Numbered from the stretch's first letter, positions 35,095-45,004 are shown. The stretch is 64,000 bases of DNA from Olivibacter jilunii (GCF_900607235.1 NZ_LR027854.1:248001-312000), one strand, 5' to 3'. The notes: generated from the letters alone by a model not told the origin. Numbers and translations are program-made.

Positions 35095-35445
35095 ATGTTG
35101 CTCCAGAGAGAAAAAATTGTTTGCAAAAGGGAACTTTATTTAATCCTTATTTGCGTATCCAGTTTCTTATTAAGCTCTTTTTTCTTTTATAATAAAACAC
35201 CTGTTCAAAGCGTAAATCAGTTTAGCGGATTCGTTATACAGGACTATGCCCTTGATGATGTAATAACACCCTCCCGGCAGACAAAAAAACAAGCCCACAA
35301 AGAATATAGAAATACCATACTGAATTGTTTAAGTTCTTTTCAGGAATCTATACTAACTCCTATACATCCGCTTTCGATTTTTTATACATCAATATGGTAT
35401 AAACCATTCTATTACGATTTTCTCTCTCTATATAAATTATTTTAA
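35095..35445 (+). CDS. Hypothetical small protein with one membrane segment (doubtful)
   Basis: A 116-residue reading frame with a basic N terminus and a hydrophobic run (YLILICVSSFLLSSFFFY, about 15-32), then a polar part and an aromatic C terminus. AGAAAGGA abuts the ATG too closely for an ideal ribosome site. Nothing in it matches a family I know. It may be a real small envelope protein or chance. Confidence 0.35.
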   Translation: MLLQREKIVCKRELYLILICVSSFLLSSFFFYNKTPVQSVNQFSGFVIQDYALDDVITPSRQTKKQAHKEYRNTILNCLSSFQESILTPIHPLSIFYTSIWYKPFYYDFLSLYKLF

Positions 35446-35537
35446 CAAGCGAAACTTTTAACGCTCAGAGAAAACGTAAAACTACTTCTCTTGACCCATG
35501 GTGCTTATTTGAAAACTGATTTTTAGAAGTTACGTTC

Positions 35538-36197
35538 ATGACAGAAATTTTTGATTTTTTCCAAAACCTCACAAATCCTGAGTGGATCATGGAGAACGGA
35601 GGCTTATATCTTTTATTATTTATTGTATTTGCAGAAACAGGGATTTTACTCGGATTTTTTCTTCCCGGCGATCCGCTCCTTTTTATAACCGGGATGATTT
35701 TAGCAAACAATACACTTCCGGATGTAGATTCCATATGGAGTCTTTTATATTGGATTTTATTAATATCCATCGCAGGCATTTTAGGTAATTTCTTAGGCTA
35801 TTGGACAGGCAAACGCTCGGGAAGTGTACTTCTTAAACGAAAGGACAGCTTTTTATTTAAAAAGAAGTATATCGTACAGGCGCAAGAATTCTATGAGAAG
35901 AAAGGCGGCGGCGCCATCATTTTAGCTCGATTTATGCCTATTGTGAGGACTTTTGCTCCAATTGTGGCCGGTATAGTGAAGATGGACCTACGAAAATTTT
36001 CAATTTTCAACATTGCCGGTAGTTTTATCTGGGTGGGTGTTTTAGTAACAGCAGGTTACCTGTTGGGCGAAAATGAATGGATAAAAAACAATTTGGAGAA
36101 AATCATTTTCTTAATTGTCCTTATCGCTACCGCTCCGGTTTTAATCAAAATGTTAAAAGGTTTAAGAAGTAAAGGTTTAGAAAAGAATGCTTCGTAA
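35538..36197 (+). CDS. DedA/SNARE-associated family inner membrane protein
   Basis: Polytopic protein of 219 residues; DedA relatives act as lipid carrier flippases/transporters (for example undecaprenyl phosphate) and support membrane homeostasis. Seen: hydrophobic N-terminal region, the re-entrant F/Y-x-x-P-G-D motif (GFFLPGDPLLFITG), G-N-x-x-G-Y-x-x-G (GNFLGYWTGKRSG) and the conserved RFMPIVRTFAPIVAG with two Arg. Three to four further hydrophobic segments. Monocistronic; the small RNA gene at 36216-36284 lies antisense just after its stop. Confidence 0.92.
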   Translation: MTEIFDFFQNLTNPEWIMENGGLYLLLFIVFAETGILLGFFLPGDPLLFITGMILANNTLPDVDSIWSLLYWILLISIAGILGNFLGYWTGKRSGSVLLKRKDSFLFKKKYIVQAQEFYEKKGGGAIILARFMPIVRTFAPIVAGIVKMDLRKFSIFNIAGSFIWVGVLVTAGYLLGENEWIKNNLEKIIFLIVLIATAPVLIKMLKGLRSKGLEKNAS

Positions 36198-36215
36198 ATT
36201 AATGCAGTGTTGACT

Positions 36216-36284
36216 AAAAAATAAAGGTCTCCAACCGGGGAGATTGGAGACCTTAGCTAACCAATTATAAACCTAAATTATGAT
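36216..36284 (-). ncRNA. Small RNA gene, copy A of a three-member family with a C-rich terminator loop
   Basis: Minus strand. A 27-nt block (36258-36284) identical in all three copies is followed by a hairpin (36224-36254) with perfect 11-bp arms AAGGTCTCCAA / TTGGAGACCTT and loop TCTCCCCGG, then a T-rich tract (36216-36223). The promoter lies directly upstream (36289-36319). Copies B and C are at 60488-60553 and 63328-63394. The stems differ but stay paired; the loop is constant. Predicted RNA about 68 nt. No leader role is possible because no minus-strand gene follows it. Confidence 0.65.
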
Positions 36285-36288
36285 GAGA

Positions 36289-36319
36289 CAAAGATAGTGT
36301 ACAAAATACACTTTGTCAA
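36289..36319 (-). promoter_or_regulatory. Promoter of small RNA copy A
   Basis: -33 TTG (36317-36319), exactly 20 nt, -7 TATCTTTG (36289-36296). The spacer next to -7 holds GTGTA...TACAC symmetry (36297-36311). Confidence 0.65.
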
Positions 36320-36330
36320 GTTTTTTTATA

Positions 36331-39078
36331 TTATTTCGCTATTTGATAGTGAAAAACCCCTCTCGCCAGTTGCCCATTAGCACCAATTCCCTCTATTACT
36401 ATTCGATATTTACCCTCGTTACCGGTGTTAAAGTAGCTTACACTTGCTTTACCTTCTTTATTAACCGATACTACCGGACTCCAATACACGGTACTACGTT
36501 GATCAGCCAAGATATCCGCTCTTTCTGACACACCGTATTTAGGGGAATAGAACTCACGCGTTGATGTAAAACCTTTCGGCGCATAGAGCTTCGTACTATA
36601 ATCGGTACGTTCCGTTGGTGACCATCCCTTAGTATTGATTAAGATGACTCCGGTAGCAGCCCCGCCTCCATATATATTAGTGAGCGAGGGTGATCGCAGT
36701 ACTTCCAAGCTTAAAATTTGAGTAGGATCTATTAAATTTTGTTCAAAAATACCTACCAAGTCCTGTAAATCTCCGTCGCTATGAAGATCAAGTATGCGCC
36801 CATCAATAATAACCTGCATTTTTCCACCCCGCGTAGAGGTAGGAAAAGTGACAGGCCCTATGCTAGTTTGTTCTGTTCTAAACACAACGCCTCGTAGGCG
36901 TCCTTCCAAACAGGCCCTTAGCGTTGGACAAGTCCCTAGCTCGCTCGCTGATATTATCTGATCAGCTCTACCCGGACCGTTAAGATTATAAGATCGCGGC
37001 AATGATTTAGCCGTTTTGGCGTTTACAATGACCTCATTTAATTTAATGAGCCTACTTTCAAGTCCCACCTTGGCTAATGCATCATCATGTTTTTTTGTAC
37101 TCGAAAAGTATGTATCAAGTTGTTGATTAATATTTAGTGATAGATCAGCTGTATTCTTATTATAGGTTACGCCTAAACTTGGAATCCCTTCCAAAACGAG
37201 TTCGACTTTATCACTCCCTTTCTCGGAACGCCCTTGTATGGTAAATTTTATATTATCGGCTAAAAATAGACTGTCAAACACAAACACACCTTCTGTGTCT
37301 GTAATAGTTTCGAGTGTAATATTTGCAGCCACGGAAAGCAACGTTATTTTACCATTAACAACCGGTTTACCTTGGAGCGTAAGCAATTTCCCGCTAATGG
37401 AGGATACCATTTTCTCGGGAGGATAAATCGGTTTTTTCAACTTGTCGGCCAGCAAATCCGACCAAATAAAACGGCGGTACCCCTGCGTCATCAGCAACAG
37501 GTCCAAATGATCACGCTTTTCATCAGTTATATTGGTAAAATAGTAATTTGGTTGTTCGATATATCCTCTTAAATTACTTTGTAATAATAATTGAGAGAGA
37601 ATGGTGGTTTCTTGCTCTTCTTTAACAGGAACTTGACTTTCATCGGTAACAGCTAAGGAAAAATTTCCTGAAACTGGCAGTCCTTCATTGTCGAGCACGC
37701 TCAAGTTAAAGTTTTGCTCGCTTCTTGGCTTATAACTATCCTTTAAATTCGCGAGGGATATATTTAAATTATCGCTACGCTCTATGAAAGCAATCCGTTC
37801 ATTCAAAGCTTGCCCTTGACTAAACAAAGTGAATTGGACAATTCCTGAAACACCTTGTGTCAACGGCACATATAAATTGTTTAGTGGACGATTAGGGCTT
37901 AAATCAGTTGCATAAAACACTTCTCCATCTGCTTGTGCAACAATACTTATCGGTTGTTTCAATCGATCGTTACTGCACATAATACGTAAAAGCACTGTAT
38001 CCGTTGCAGCCTGTGAATACACCGACAGCACATATCCGGAAGTCTTTACCTTGGGAAGCGAAAGCTGCTTTGTGCTACCATCCTGAAATACAACTTGAGC
38101 CTTGTATTGCTTTCCACTTTCGGGAGTAAACATAAACTGCCCCATACCCGCATGCACGCTATTAAATGTTGTTAAAATTTGCTGATTTTCATCCAACACT
38201 TCACCTTTTATCTCGACACCCAGGCCATTCACACCTATTGCCTTAAAAGCGATCCGATTGGGAACACCCGCCACTAGATCACCACTTTCAGGAAAAAACT
38301 GGACATCGGCCCGATCATATTGTAAATTTATCGGAAAAATGCTTGTCGCTACTTTCTCTTTATCTAGCCGAATTTCGCTTACAATAAAAGCCGTAACTGA
38401 ATCACGTAAACTTCTTTCACTCAATGGCACCATTAATCGTCCCTCTTCATCCGTTTTACCCTTTCGCTGGTTCAATAACTCGCTCTCCGTGCGTATGAAG
38501 TATTCGATTGATTTTTCGACCAGGGGCCTCCCTTCTCCATCAAAAAACCGGATATGCATCCCACTAAGTTTTTTGTCTTCCGTTTCATCAAATTGCAACG
38601 TTGCTTGGGTTTGAATTCCATAAGGGCTTATGGCACCGATGTATAAGATGCGGTCATAAAAGTAATCGCTGTCAGCATTCCGCATCCACTGCGTATATGC
38701 TCTTAAACGATAGTTTCCTGCTTTTAATTCTACAGGCAAACTAATATTGCCCTTAGCCATACCGGCAATGAGTGGTAACTTAAGTGAAGAAACTACCGAA
38801 TCAGTTGAAGAAATAAGATCGACATAAACGGCTCCACTTAACGAAGAGAGTTGATGATATGCTCCCACGACAGTATAGGTCTTAAACCAAATCGTGTCAC
38901 CGGCCATATAATAAGGCTTGTCTATATGTAAGTGTACTTTTTCTGACGGATATTCTTTGGCCCAAGCCTCAAGTGGTTTTAAAATTTGTTCCACGCTATC
39001 CTGCGCGTTTGCAATAATAGCGCTCTGGCTAAAAAGCAATAAATACAGCAAAACGCGAGAAACGAAATTTTTAATCAT
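36331..39078 (-). CDS. Exported MG2 / carboxypeptidase-like / TonB-plug domain protein
   Basis: Last gene of the 12-gene operon. The 915 residues have a Sec signal (about 1-25), a macroglobulin-type MG2 domain (about 45-160, KVHLHIDKPYYMAGDTIWFKTY), further beta domains, a carboxypeptidase-like domain (about 560-650), a TonB-plug-like domain (about 700-830, GGKMQVIIDGRILD, LRSPSLTNIYGGGAATGVILINTKG) and a C-terminal beta domain (WSPVVSVNKEGKASVSYFNT). There is no barrel, so it cannot be a transporter by itself. Such proteins are common and uncharacterised in Bacteroidota; a role at the outer membrane beside SusC is plausible. Confidence 0.82.
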   Translation of the reverse strand: MIKNFVSRVLLYLLLFSQSAIIANAQDSVEQILKPLEAWAKEYPSEKVHLHIDKPYYMAGDTIWFKTYTVVGAYHQLSSLSGAVYVDLISSTDSVVSSLKLPLIAGMAKGNISLPVELKAGNYRLRAYTQWMRNADSDYFYDRILYIGAISPYGIQTQATLQFDETEDKKLSGMHIRFFDGEGRPLVEKSIEYFIRTESELLNQRKGKTDEEGRLMVPLSERSLRDSVTAFIVSEIRLDKEKVATSIFPINLQYDRADVQFFPESGDLVAGVPNRIAFKAIGVNGLGVEIKGEVLDENQQILTTFNSVHAGMGQFMFTPESGKQYKAQVVFQDGSTKQLSLPKVKTSGYVLSVYSQAATDTVLLRIMCSNDRLKQPISIVAQADGEVFYATDLSPNRPLNNLYVPLTQGVSGIVQFTLFSQGQALNERIAFIERSDNLNISLANLKDSYKPRSEQNFNLSVLDNEGLPVSGNFSLAVTDESQVPVKEEQETTILSQLLLQSNLRGYIEQPNYYFTNITDEKRDHLDLLLMTQGYRRFIWSDLLADKLKKPIYPPEKMVSSISGKLLTLQGKPVVNGKITLLSVAANITLETITDTEGVFVFDSLFLADNIKFTIQGRSEKGSDKVELVLEGIPSLGVTYNKNTADLSLNINQQLDTYFSSTKKHDDALAKVGLESRLIKLNEVIVNAKTAKSLPRSYNLNGPGRADQIISASELGTCPTLRACLEGRLRGVVFRTEQTSIGPVTFPTSTRGGKMQVIIDGRILDLHSDGDLQDLVGIFEQNLIDPTQILSLEVLRSPSLTNIYGGGAATGVILINTKGWSPTERTDYSTKLYAPKGFTSTREFYSPKYGVSERADILADQRSTVYWSPVVSVNKEGKASVSYFNTGNEGKYRIVIEGIGANGQLARGVFHYQIAK

Positions 39079-39112
39079 ATCAAGATTGTTTAGGAATCTG
39101 AAGCATTAACTT

Positions 39113-40150
39113 TTAAGTTTGCGGCAACGATAATACCCGCCATTCGGATAGTTGGAAGAGGGAACCTGAATTCACCGCCGTCACATATATACGATAAAAA
39201 TTATAAGCGGTTGAATTAGCAAAAGTAAAGGTCCTTGTTTCTCTCCTTCCGGGGAAATCTTCGTTTTCACGTCTATCTAAAACGGTCCAATTGCTACCGT
39301 CTTTTGATCCTTCTAAACGCCAATTAAGCGGATCGCGACCATCTGCATCATTGCCTGATGTAAAGGTATAACCACCTAGCACAACAGGATTATAGAATTC
39401 CAGCTGAAACCACAGATCACCCGAGAAATCCGACTGCAAAAATTTAGTCGTGATATCATTGTCCACCAATTTCTTCGATCCCTCTCCCCCATCGGGCCCG
39501 CCATTATTATCTCTTGAAACAGAAAGCACGCCATCTGCCGTTACGTCTCTAACAATGCCCAAATCAGTTAACAACCGCGTAATTTGCAAAACCGATCCTT
39601 TAGGTGTTTTTCCTTGTAGTGTATAATAATCAAACCTTCCTGTCTCCACAGGGATGCTGACTTCGCGTTCAGTGGAAATAGGAGTACCTGTAGCCGTTGC
39701 TCCGTTATACCAGCTGACTTCGCTTAAATTTACTCCAGTATTAACTGCCAAATCCAAGGTTCCGGTTCCCGTAGGACGGGTGTCCATTTCCATCAATCGG
39801 TTTGGGTTTATTTGGATAATTTTCTCCCGTTGAGCCCAGTATTTTTCTTCATTCTCTACACGCATTAAAACGGTAAATGTTCCCGTTTTTAAAAAAGTGT
39901 GTACCGGTGAGGTTTCGACAGAGCTACTGTCGTCTCCGAACTCCCAACGAACGACTGAAAAATTCGTTGACTCATTTTCAAAATCAAAAGTAAACGGATC
40001 ATCATCTGCTACCTGCGAAGCTGTAAAGCTTGCGGTAGGCTTAGGTCCCTCTGGTTCAGGTGCAATCTCTTTCTCATCCTTTTTACAACCCGCACACAGT
40101 GTTACAGCGAGGAAAATTGTCCCCAGCAAATTCCTGAATTGTATTTCCAT
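39113..40150 (-). CDS. PKD plus F5/8-type C (discoidin) surface lipoprotein
   Basis: I start at 40150 (MEIQFRN); the frame is open two codons more. The 345 residues have a lipobox (TLCAGC, Cys at about 21), a PKD domain (about 38-115, FDFENESTNFSVVRWEFGDDSS), an Ig-like middle and a C-terminal F5/8 C domain (about 200-345). The C domain is close to those of the proteins at 40208 and 51723: SVSRDNNGGPDGGEGSKKLVDN, FTSGNDADGRDPLNWRLEGSKDGSNW. Carbohydrate or protein binding at the surface is the family role. Confidence 0.82.
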   Translation of the reverse strand: MEIQFRNLLGTIFLAVTLCAGCKKDEKEIAPEPEGPKPTASFTASQVADDDPFTFDFENESTNFSVVRWEFGDDSSSVETSPVHTFLKTGTFTVLMRVENEEKYWAQREKIIQINPNRLMEMDTRPTGTGTLDLAVNTGVNLSEVSWYNGATATGTPISTEREVSIPVETGRFDYYTLQGKTPKGSVLQITRLLTDLGIVRDVTADGVLSVSRDNNGGPDGGEGSKKLVDNDITTKFLQSDFSGDLWFQLEFYNPVVLGGYTFTSGNDADGRDPLNWRLEGSKDGSNWTVLDRRENEDFPGRRETRTFTFANSTAYNFYRIYVTAVNSGSLFQLSEWRVLSLPQT

Positions 40151-40207
40151 AATCAATAGCTATTCCTTTGTTTTTTTATATTAGTCGATAACATGAACAC
40201 GCGTCCG

Positions 40208-41581
40208 CTATGGAACTCGAATAAGCCGCCATTCAGCCAACTGAATAACGCCGCTGCCATTGTTATTGGTAACATTCAATCGATAATATTTATACGCTTT
40301 TGCTGTTTCGAAATCGTAACGCTTGGTTAAGAAACGATTCGCAAAGGTCTCCCCTGCTCTCGTATCTAAAGTGATCCAGATCGACCCATCGTCCGAGCCT
40401 TGCAGATTCCAATCTTTTAAGTCTCGATCCGCAGCATCGTTTGCTGAGGTAATTGTATATGCACCGATAAGCTGTGGTTCCGAAAAAGCTAGCTGAAACC
40501 AACTGCTACCCACAAAACCTGGCTGTAAAAATTTCGTATTAATGTTGTTGTCAATCAGTTTTGCCGCGTTCTCATTGGCATTTGAATTATCGTGGTCTAC
40601 ACTTAAGGTACCCGTAGCAGTTACATCTACTTCTCTTACATATTGCGGATGGACAAGCACAACAACATGACTTTTCGTTGGATCTAAGAGATGCCTAGAT
40701 GTTGCCACTAACTTAACAACTAATGCCAAAGTACGATCGGCATTTTCTTCAATGGTAGACCATGGAACAATTAAATCCATAGCAGCGCGGCTGAGGTTAC
40801 TACCCACCTGATAGGTCTCATTAAGTGTATATTGATCCGGACGAAGGGCAATGGTATTTTCCGGTAAAATACCCTGGCCAACTAAGCTTGCTATACTATC
40901 TGTATTGACACCGGTTGTTACCGTAAAGAAATTCCCAGGTGTCCCTGCTAAACTAATTCCCAGTGGAATATTTATCCCGGCAGAGGTAACATTATAATTC
41001 CTTCGATTGCGCACCTCCAACACCGTGCCACCTCCGTTTGTAATAGACACGTAATGGATATCCTCTTCCTTTAGAATATCGTTGGTATTAAAAACAATTA
41101 TTCCTGATTTATCTGAACCAATCGTATTTCCTTTACCGGGATTAACCAAGTCGTAAGCTAATGCTACTTTATGGCCAAAAAAGCGCTCGAGGCCGGAAAG
41201 GCCGATTTTCACCTCAAAAGTAGCTTCCTTAGCTCCATAAGCGATATCTACCGCGTTCGGTAAGGTAATCGCATTTGAAGGTAATACGTAGACATCGGTC
41301 AAGTTACCGCTCTCTACTAATTGGATCACTGTATCTGCATTTAACTGCAGACCAACCTGAAAAGCTTTTGTCGCCGGGGATGATAAAGTAACTTTTATCG
41401 GGATAGTCACTTCATCACTATTTTTCACGATTTCACCTGCGATTTCACCCGCAGATACTGTCGTAGCAACATTGCGGTTTAATGCAAAACTATCCAGTCC
41501 CTCCTTTTTACAGGAAATTGACATCGTGCAAAGCAAAGCAATAAACACAAGTGGTTTAGTAAGTTTGTATCTTTTGTTCAT
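40208..41581 (-). CDS. DUF1735 (BT_3987-like) plus discoidin-domain lipoprotein
   Basis: The 457 residues have a lipobox (TMSISC, Cys at about 24), two DUF1735-type beta-sandwich units (about 45-155 and 165-300, with repeated IPIKVTLSSPATKAFQVGLQLNADTV and GISLAGTPGNFFTVTTGVNTDS) and a C-terminal F5/8 C domain (about 315-457, SVDHDNSNANENAAKLIDNNINTKFLQ). DUF1735 lipoproteins are surface glycan-binding proteins or accompany GH18 enzymes. Ninety residues of the C domain match the neighbour at 39113 closely. Confidence 0.83.
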   Translation of the reverse strand: MNKRYKLTKPLVFIALLCTMSISCKKEGLDSFALNRNVATTVSAGEIAGEIVKNSDEVTIPIKVTLSSPATKAFQVGLQLNADTVIQLVESGNLTDVYVLPSNAITLPNAVDIAYGAKEATFEVKIGLSGLERFFGHKVALAYDLVNPGKGNTIGSDKSGIIVFNTNDILKEEDIHYVSITNGGGTVLEVRNRRNYNVTSAGINIPLGISLAGTPGNFFTVTTGVNTDSIASLVGQGILPENTIALRPDQYTLNETYQVGSNLSRAAMDLIVPWSTIEENADRTLALVVKLVATSRHLLDPTKSHVVVLVHPQYVREVDVTATGTLSVDHDNSNANENAAKLIDNNINTKFLQPGFVGSSWFQLAFSEPQLIGAYTITSANDAADRDLKDWNLQGSDDGSIWITLDTRAGETFANRFLTKRYDFETAKAYKYYRLNVTNNNGSGVIQLAEWRLIRVP

Positions 41582-41622
41582 ATCTTTCCATCGTTAAAAT
41601 CGTTCTATTGAAAAGGTTCAGT

Positions 41623-43338
41623 CTATTGATCTAACCAAGTTCTACCATCTAGCTGCCAATTCTCTTGCCGTGATATTTTAAGCCATGTATAGATTTGTGT
41701 CGGTACATCAAAAGTTCTTGGTACCTGAGAACCTAAGTCGGCTGTAGTTGGCGCACACAGATACTCATTTAACCGATCATAACTAAAATCGTCTGATGTC
41801 ATTGTTAAATGATTGCCAAAAGGCCCTTCATCACGGACGGTACCATCTGTGTCATTGGCTACGGGCCAATAACCGGCCAGATAATCATAATAAGGATGAT
41901 TTTCGTCGACACCTATTTCACAGGCATAGCGTGCAATCACGTCATCCGGCAAAGCCGCTTTCCAAATACGCACATCGGCCACATAAACGTCTGGTTCTCC
42001 ATGGCCATTACCGTTAATGTAACCGATCTTTAGCGGTGCATTCGTATCTAAATTACCCCAACCCTGTATGCTAGCTTCGGTATTAAAAGCTCCATTGGTG
42101 TAAGTACGGACAAAGCGTTCTCCATCGCGCACAACTCCTACTACCGCCACACTGCTCCAACTGGCATCAGCTAGTGTGCCTCCTTTCACTTGGTTGCCAT
42201 TACCGGTTCCACGTGCATTGAACATCCAATAATCGTTCTCCAAAAAAACAACCCAACCATTGGAGGCCCATCCCGATGACCATTCGGGGCGCTTACCGAG
42301 CACACTTGGGTAAATGTTCTTGATTGCTTTATTCTTCTTGACTTTTAATTCAATGGTAAAAGCGCCGGTATCCAGATTATAAACAGTATTATCACCCATT
42401 TCCAGTACGGCATGACGTTGCCCTTGAAAACGGGCAAAATCACCTTGAAATCGGTTACCGATAAAAGGTTTGCTAACAAACCGTCTGTTATAACGAGACG
42501 CACTGAATATGGTAAAGGTGTTTGCCACAGGGTTGCTAAATACGGTATTATCATTCTCCGATAAAGGATACTCGCCCCCGATACTTGATGTAACAACGAT
42601 GAGCCAGCTTTCTTCTTGATAGGTTGGCCTTTCTTTTAATGCGTTTAGCATATCGCCTACAGCAGCATCAAAAGTTACAAGAGCCTCTCGATAAGCTGGT
42701 TTTGACACATCATATCCAACGGCCGAACCAACTTTATCAGGATTGCTGAAGTGCGCAGTAATAAACCCTACATTTTCCGCTTGCAGAGCGGTAACTACCG
42801 CAGATTTGACCGCATCGTCGTCGGCAACTAGCTGACTTTCATCCGTATCAGTGGTTAAGTTATCTTTAAACACGCTTGAGGTAGTGAATACGCGAATATT
42901 CGTGGTTGAATCGGCTTGTTTTATTCGCTCATAAATTAAGGGATAAGTATCAAAGTTATTGGTACTGAAATCATTATCTATCACCCCATGTTTCTCTTTT
43001 GCCACCCCTGTAAACAAACTAGCCCAATTAGTTCCCGGCTGTGTTGCTTGTTCATCAGCCAAAGAAACCCAAGAGTAGATAGCGTGGTTTAATAACCCAT
43101 TGATATTAGGGACCTCGATCGCCTGTATTGATTGTCCTCTTATACCATCTGCTATGATGTATAAAACTTTTGGCTTACCATAAGTTACATCAACGGAGTC
43201 ATTATGCATCTTGTCTGGAATTGTCTTCTCAAATTCCTGCTGGCAAGAGCTAGTTAACAAAATAGCTAATACGCTCCATACAGATAAGGGCCGGAGCACC
43301 TTTTTTGTCGCTAAAAATATCTTTTTTAATTCCATCAT
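41623..43338 (-). CDS. DUF4983 lipoprotein: degenerate phosphodiesterase fold plus LamG-like domain
   Basis: The 571 residues have a lipobox (LLTSSC, Cys at about 32) and an alkaline-phosphatase/NPP-like domain (about 55-300). The first metal Asp (ADG, D64) and nucleophile Thr (PGTNWASLFTG, T103) are present, but the later metal-binding S-D-H-G is VTSSIGG and the D-x-x-G-H is DKVGSAVG, so a Asp and two His ligands are gone. The C-terminal part (about 320-520) is a concanavalin/LamG-like sandwich (VYNLDTGAFTIELKVKKNK, VADVRIWKAALPDDVIARYA). Probably a binding protein and not an active phosphatase. Confidence 0.75.
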   Translation of the reverse strand: MMELKKIFLATKKVLRPLSVWSVLAILLTSSCQQEFEKTIPDKMHNDSVDVTYGKPKVLYIIADGIRGQSIQAIEVPNINGLLNHAIYSWVSLADEQATQPGTNWASLFTGVAKEKHGVIDNDFSTNNFDTYPLIYERIKQADSTTNIRVFTTSSVFKDNLTTDTDESQLVADDDAVKSAVVTALQAENVGFITAHFSNPDKVGSAVGYDVSKPAYREALVTFDAAVGDMLNALKERPTYQEESWLIVVTSSIGGEYPLSENDNTVFSNPVANTFTIFSASRYNRRFVSKPFIGNRFQGDFARFQGQRHAVLEMGDNTVYNLDTGAFTIELKVKKNKAIKNIYPSVLGKRPEWSSGWASNGWVVFLENDYWMFNARGTGNGNQVKGGTLADASWSSVAVVGVVRDGERFVRTYTNGAFNTEASIQGWGNLDTNAPLKIGYINGNGHGEPDVYVADVRIWKAALPDDVIARYACEIGVDENHPYYDYLAGYWPVANDTDGTVRDEGPFGNHLTMTSDDFSYDRLNEYLCAPTTADLGSQVPRTFDVPTQIYTWLKISRQENWQLDGRTWLDQ

Positions 43339-43372
43339 AATGTTTTCTAATTTGGCTTCGTGTTAGCACTAA

Positions 43373-45004
43373 TTATTCAATAAGCACCCTAATTATGTTA
43401 GCAGCATCTTTACTATCAAACTGCCAAAAACTACCAATTAACAATAAGGCTCGTTTTTTATCGGCCGACTCCGTTTCAAATACATTGTATAGGTCGCCAC
43501 TAAAGGTTCCGACGGCATTATAACCAGCAGCCAAACTACCATCGGGATTCAGCACCATGAAACTATTTCTCGTTTTACCATCGTATTTAACAAATGTGCC
43601 GCTTACTACGATCAGCCCATCACTAAGCTGTTTAGCAAAGCGAGGTAAACCGTTTTCGAATACCCTTGGAACAAAGGCTTCATCTAATGTACCATCATCG
43701 TTTAGCATGGCCATGGCTACCCTCGACTGCCCGTTATAGGTTCTGAAATTGCCACATACCACATATTTATGGGTTATGTTATTATAGCTGGCATAATAGG
43801 TCTGAAAATCAAAACCTGCACCGCCTGCATTGAATGTTCGATCAATGGTACCATCAGCATTTAAGCGAAGGATATAGTTAGCAGGTTCGCCATCAAACTG
43901 GTTAAAATTGCCAAAGACTAACATTTTACCTTTCAATAGACCTTCCTGATGATAGTAGGTATCTATGGATCCGTTACCACCTGTTAAACTTTTGTTAGTA
44001 CCGGTATCAAAACGATAGGTTTTGTCCAATGTGCCGTCTAAATTCAATCGGGCAAACTGTCTCACTTCTGTGCTATCAACGATAATGGTATCTCGGGTCT
44101 CTAAGAAATTCGGTTTATCATATTGCCGACTGACATAATAACGAAAACTACCGGTCACTAACAGCTTGCCATTTTCACTATAGATACGATTAACTCCACC
44201 TTCGTCAAAACCTGCGTTAAATCGGGGGAAGTATTGTATGGTGTCATTTTGATCAGGCCTTCTCCATGTATGCACGCCCATCGTATCAACGCTTCCATTA
44301 CTATTAAGCATCGTTAAATTGCTGATGTTACTGGTTCGCTGTGCATAACCGGAGAAACTGCCACCAATAAAATATTTATCGTTAACTTGTGTAATGGCAC
44401 TGATATAGCCGTTGGCACCGGTACCTGATTTTAAGCCTGCATCGTAAGTGCCGTCTAAAAAGGCCTGTGCAATGCGGTTAATGGGACGGATAATCCCTTT
44501 ATTATTGTAGTTAGTGAAACCGCCTACGATCACCATTTTCTCATTATTTGTAAATAAAATATCACCAACCGCACCATTTGCCCCTTGTGTCGCAACAAAG
44601 GTCGGATCAATCTTAATTTTACCTTCCACGGTAAATTCGGGCCCAAAGACAACCACATCGCCCACGGAAATGGTGGTAATACCCGTACTGGCATAATCAG
44701 GCACCACTACTGAAATTCCGGCATCCGTCACTTCTTTAATCTCGGCCTGCTCACCATTAAATCGGAAAACCAGTTGATCCTTATGAGGAAGCAAACCTTT
44801 AGCCTCAATATTCACTTCTATGCCCGGTAATCCGGAAGCTGGTGAGGGCGTTTTAGCACGATCGACAGTAATTCCTAAAGCTGCTTTTCCATCGGGATAA
44901 GGTTCACTGAACTGTTCTGCCTCCTTTGTGCAAGCGAGAGCGAAAAAGCAGAAAAAGAATGTATACCAAACTTTAAACTTGTAGATAGTTGAACTCATGA
45001 TCAT
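43373..45004 (-). CDS. DUF5008 lipoprotein with IPT/TIG and delta-60 (DUF5122) propeller repeats
   Basis: The 543 residues have a lipobox (FFALAC, Cys at about 25), an IPT/TIG-like sandwich (about 45-125, GLPGIEVNIEAKGLLPHKDQLVFRFNG) and a propeller of repeats at about 135-543, each with a motif like LNADGTIDRTFN (also LDGTLDKTYRFD, LNDDGTLDEAFV, LNPDGSLAAGYN). An ATG two codons inside (44998) is an equal start. Fixed operon partner of DUF4983 and fasciclin genes; a surface binding or scaffold role is inferred. Confidence 0.8.
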   Translation of the reverse strand: MIMSSTIYKFKVWYTFFFCFFALACTKEAEQFSEPYPDGKAALGITVDRAKTPSPASGLPGIEVNIEAKGLLPHKDQLVFRFNGEQAEIKEVTDAGISVVVPDYASTGITTISVGDVVVFGPEFTVEGKIKIDPTFVATQGANGAVGDILFTNNEKMVIVGGFTNYNNKGIIRPINRIAQAFLDGTYDAGLKSGTGANGYISAITQVNDKYFIGGSFSGYAQRTSNISNLTMLNSNGSVDTMGVHTWRRPDQNDTIQYFPRFNAGFDEGGVNRIYSENGKLLVTGSFRYYVSRQYDKPNFLETRDTIIVDSTEVRQFARLNLDGTLDKTYRFDTGTNKSLTGGNGSIDTYYHQEGLLKGKMLVFGNFNQFDGEPANYILRLNADGTIDRTFNAGGAGFDFQTYYASYNNITHKYVVCGNFRTYNGQSRVAMAMLNDDGTLDEAFVPRVFENGLPRFAKQLSDGLIVVSGTFVKYDGKTRNSFMVLNPDGSLAAGYNAVGTFSGDLYNVFETESADKKRALLLIGSFWQFDSKDAANIIRVLIE

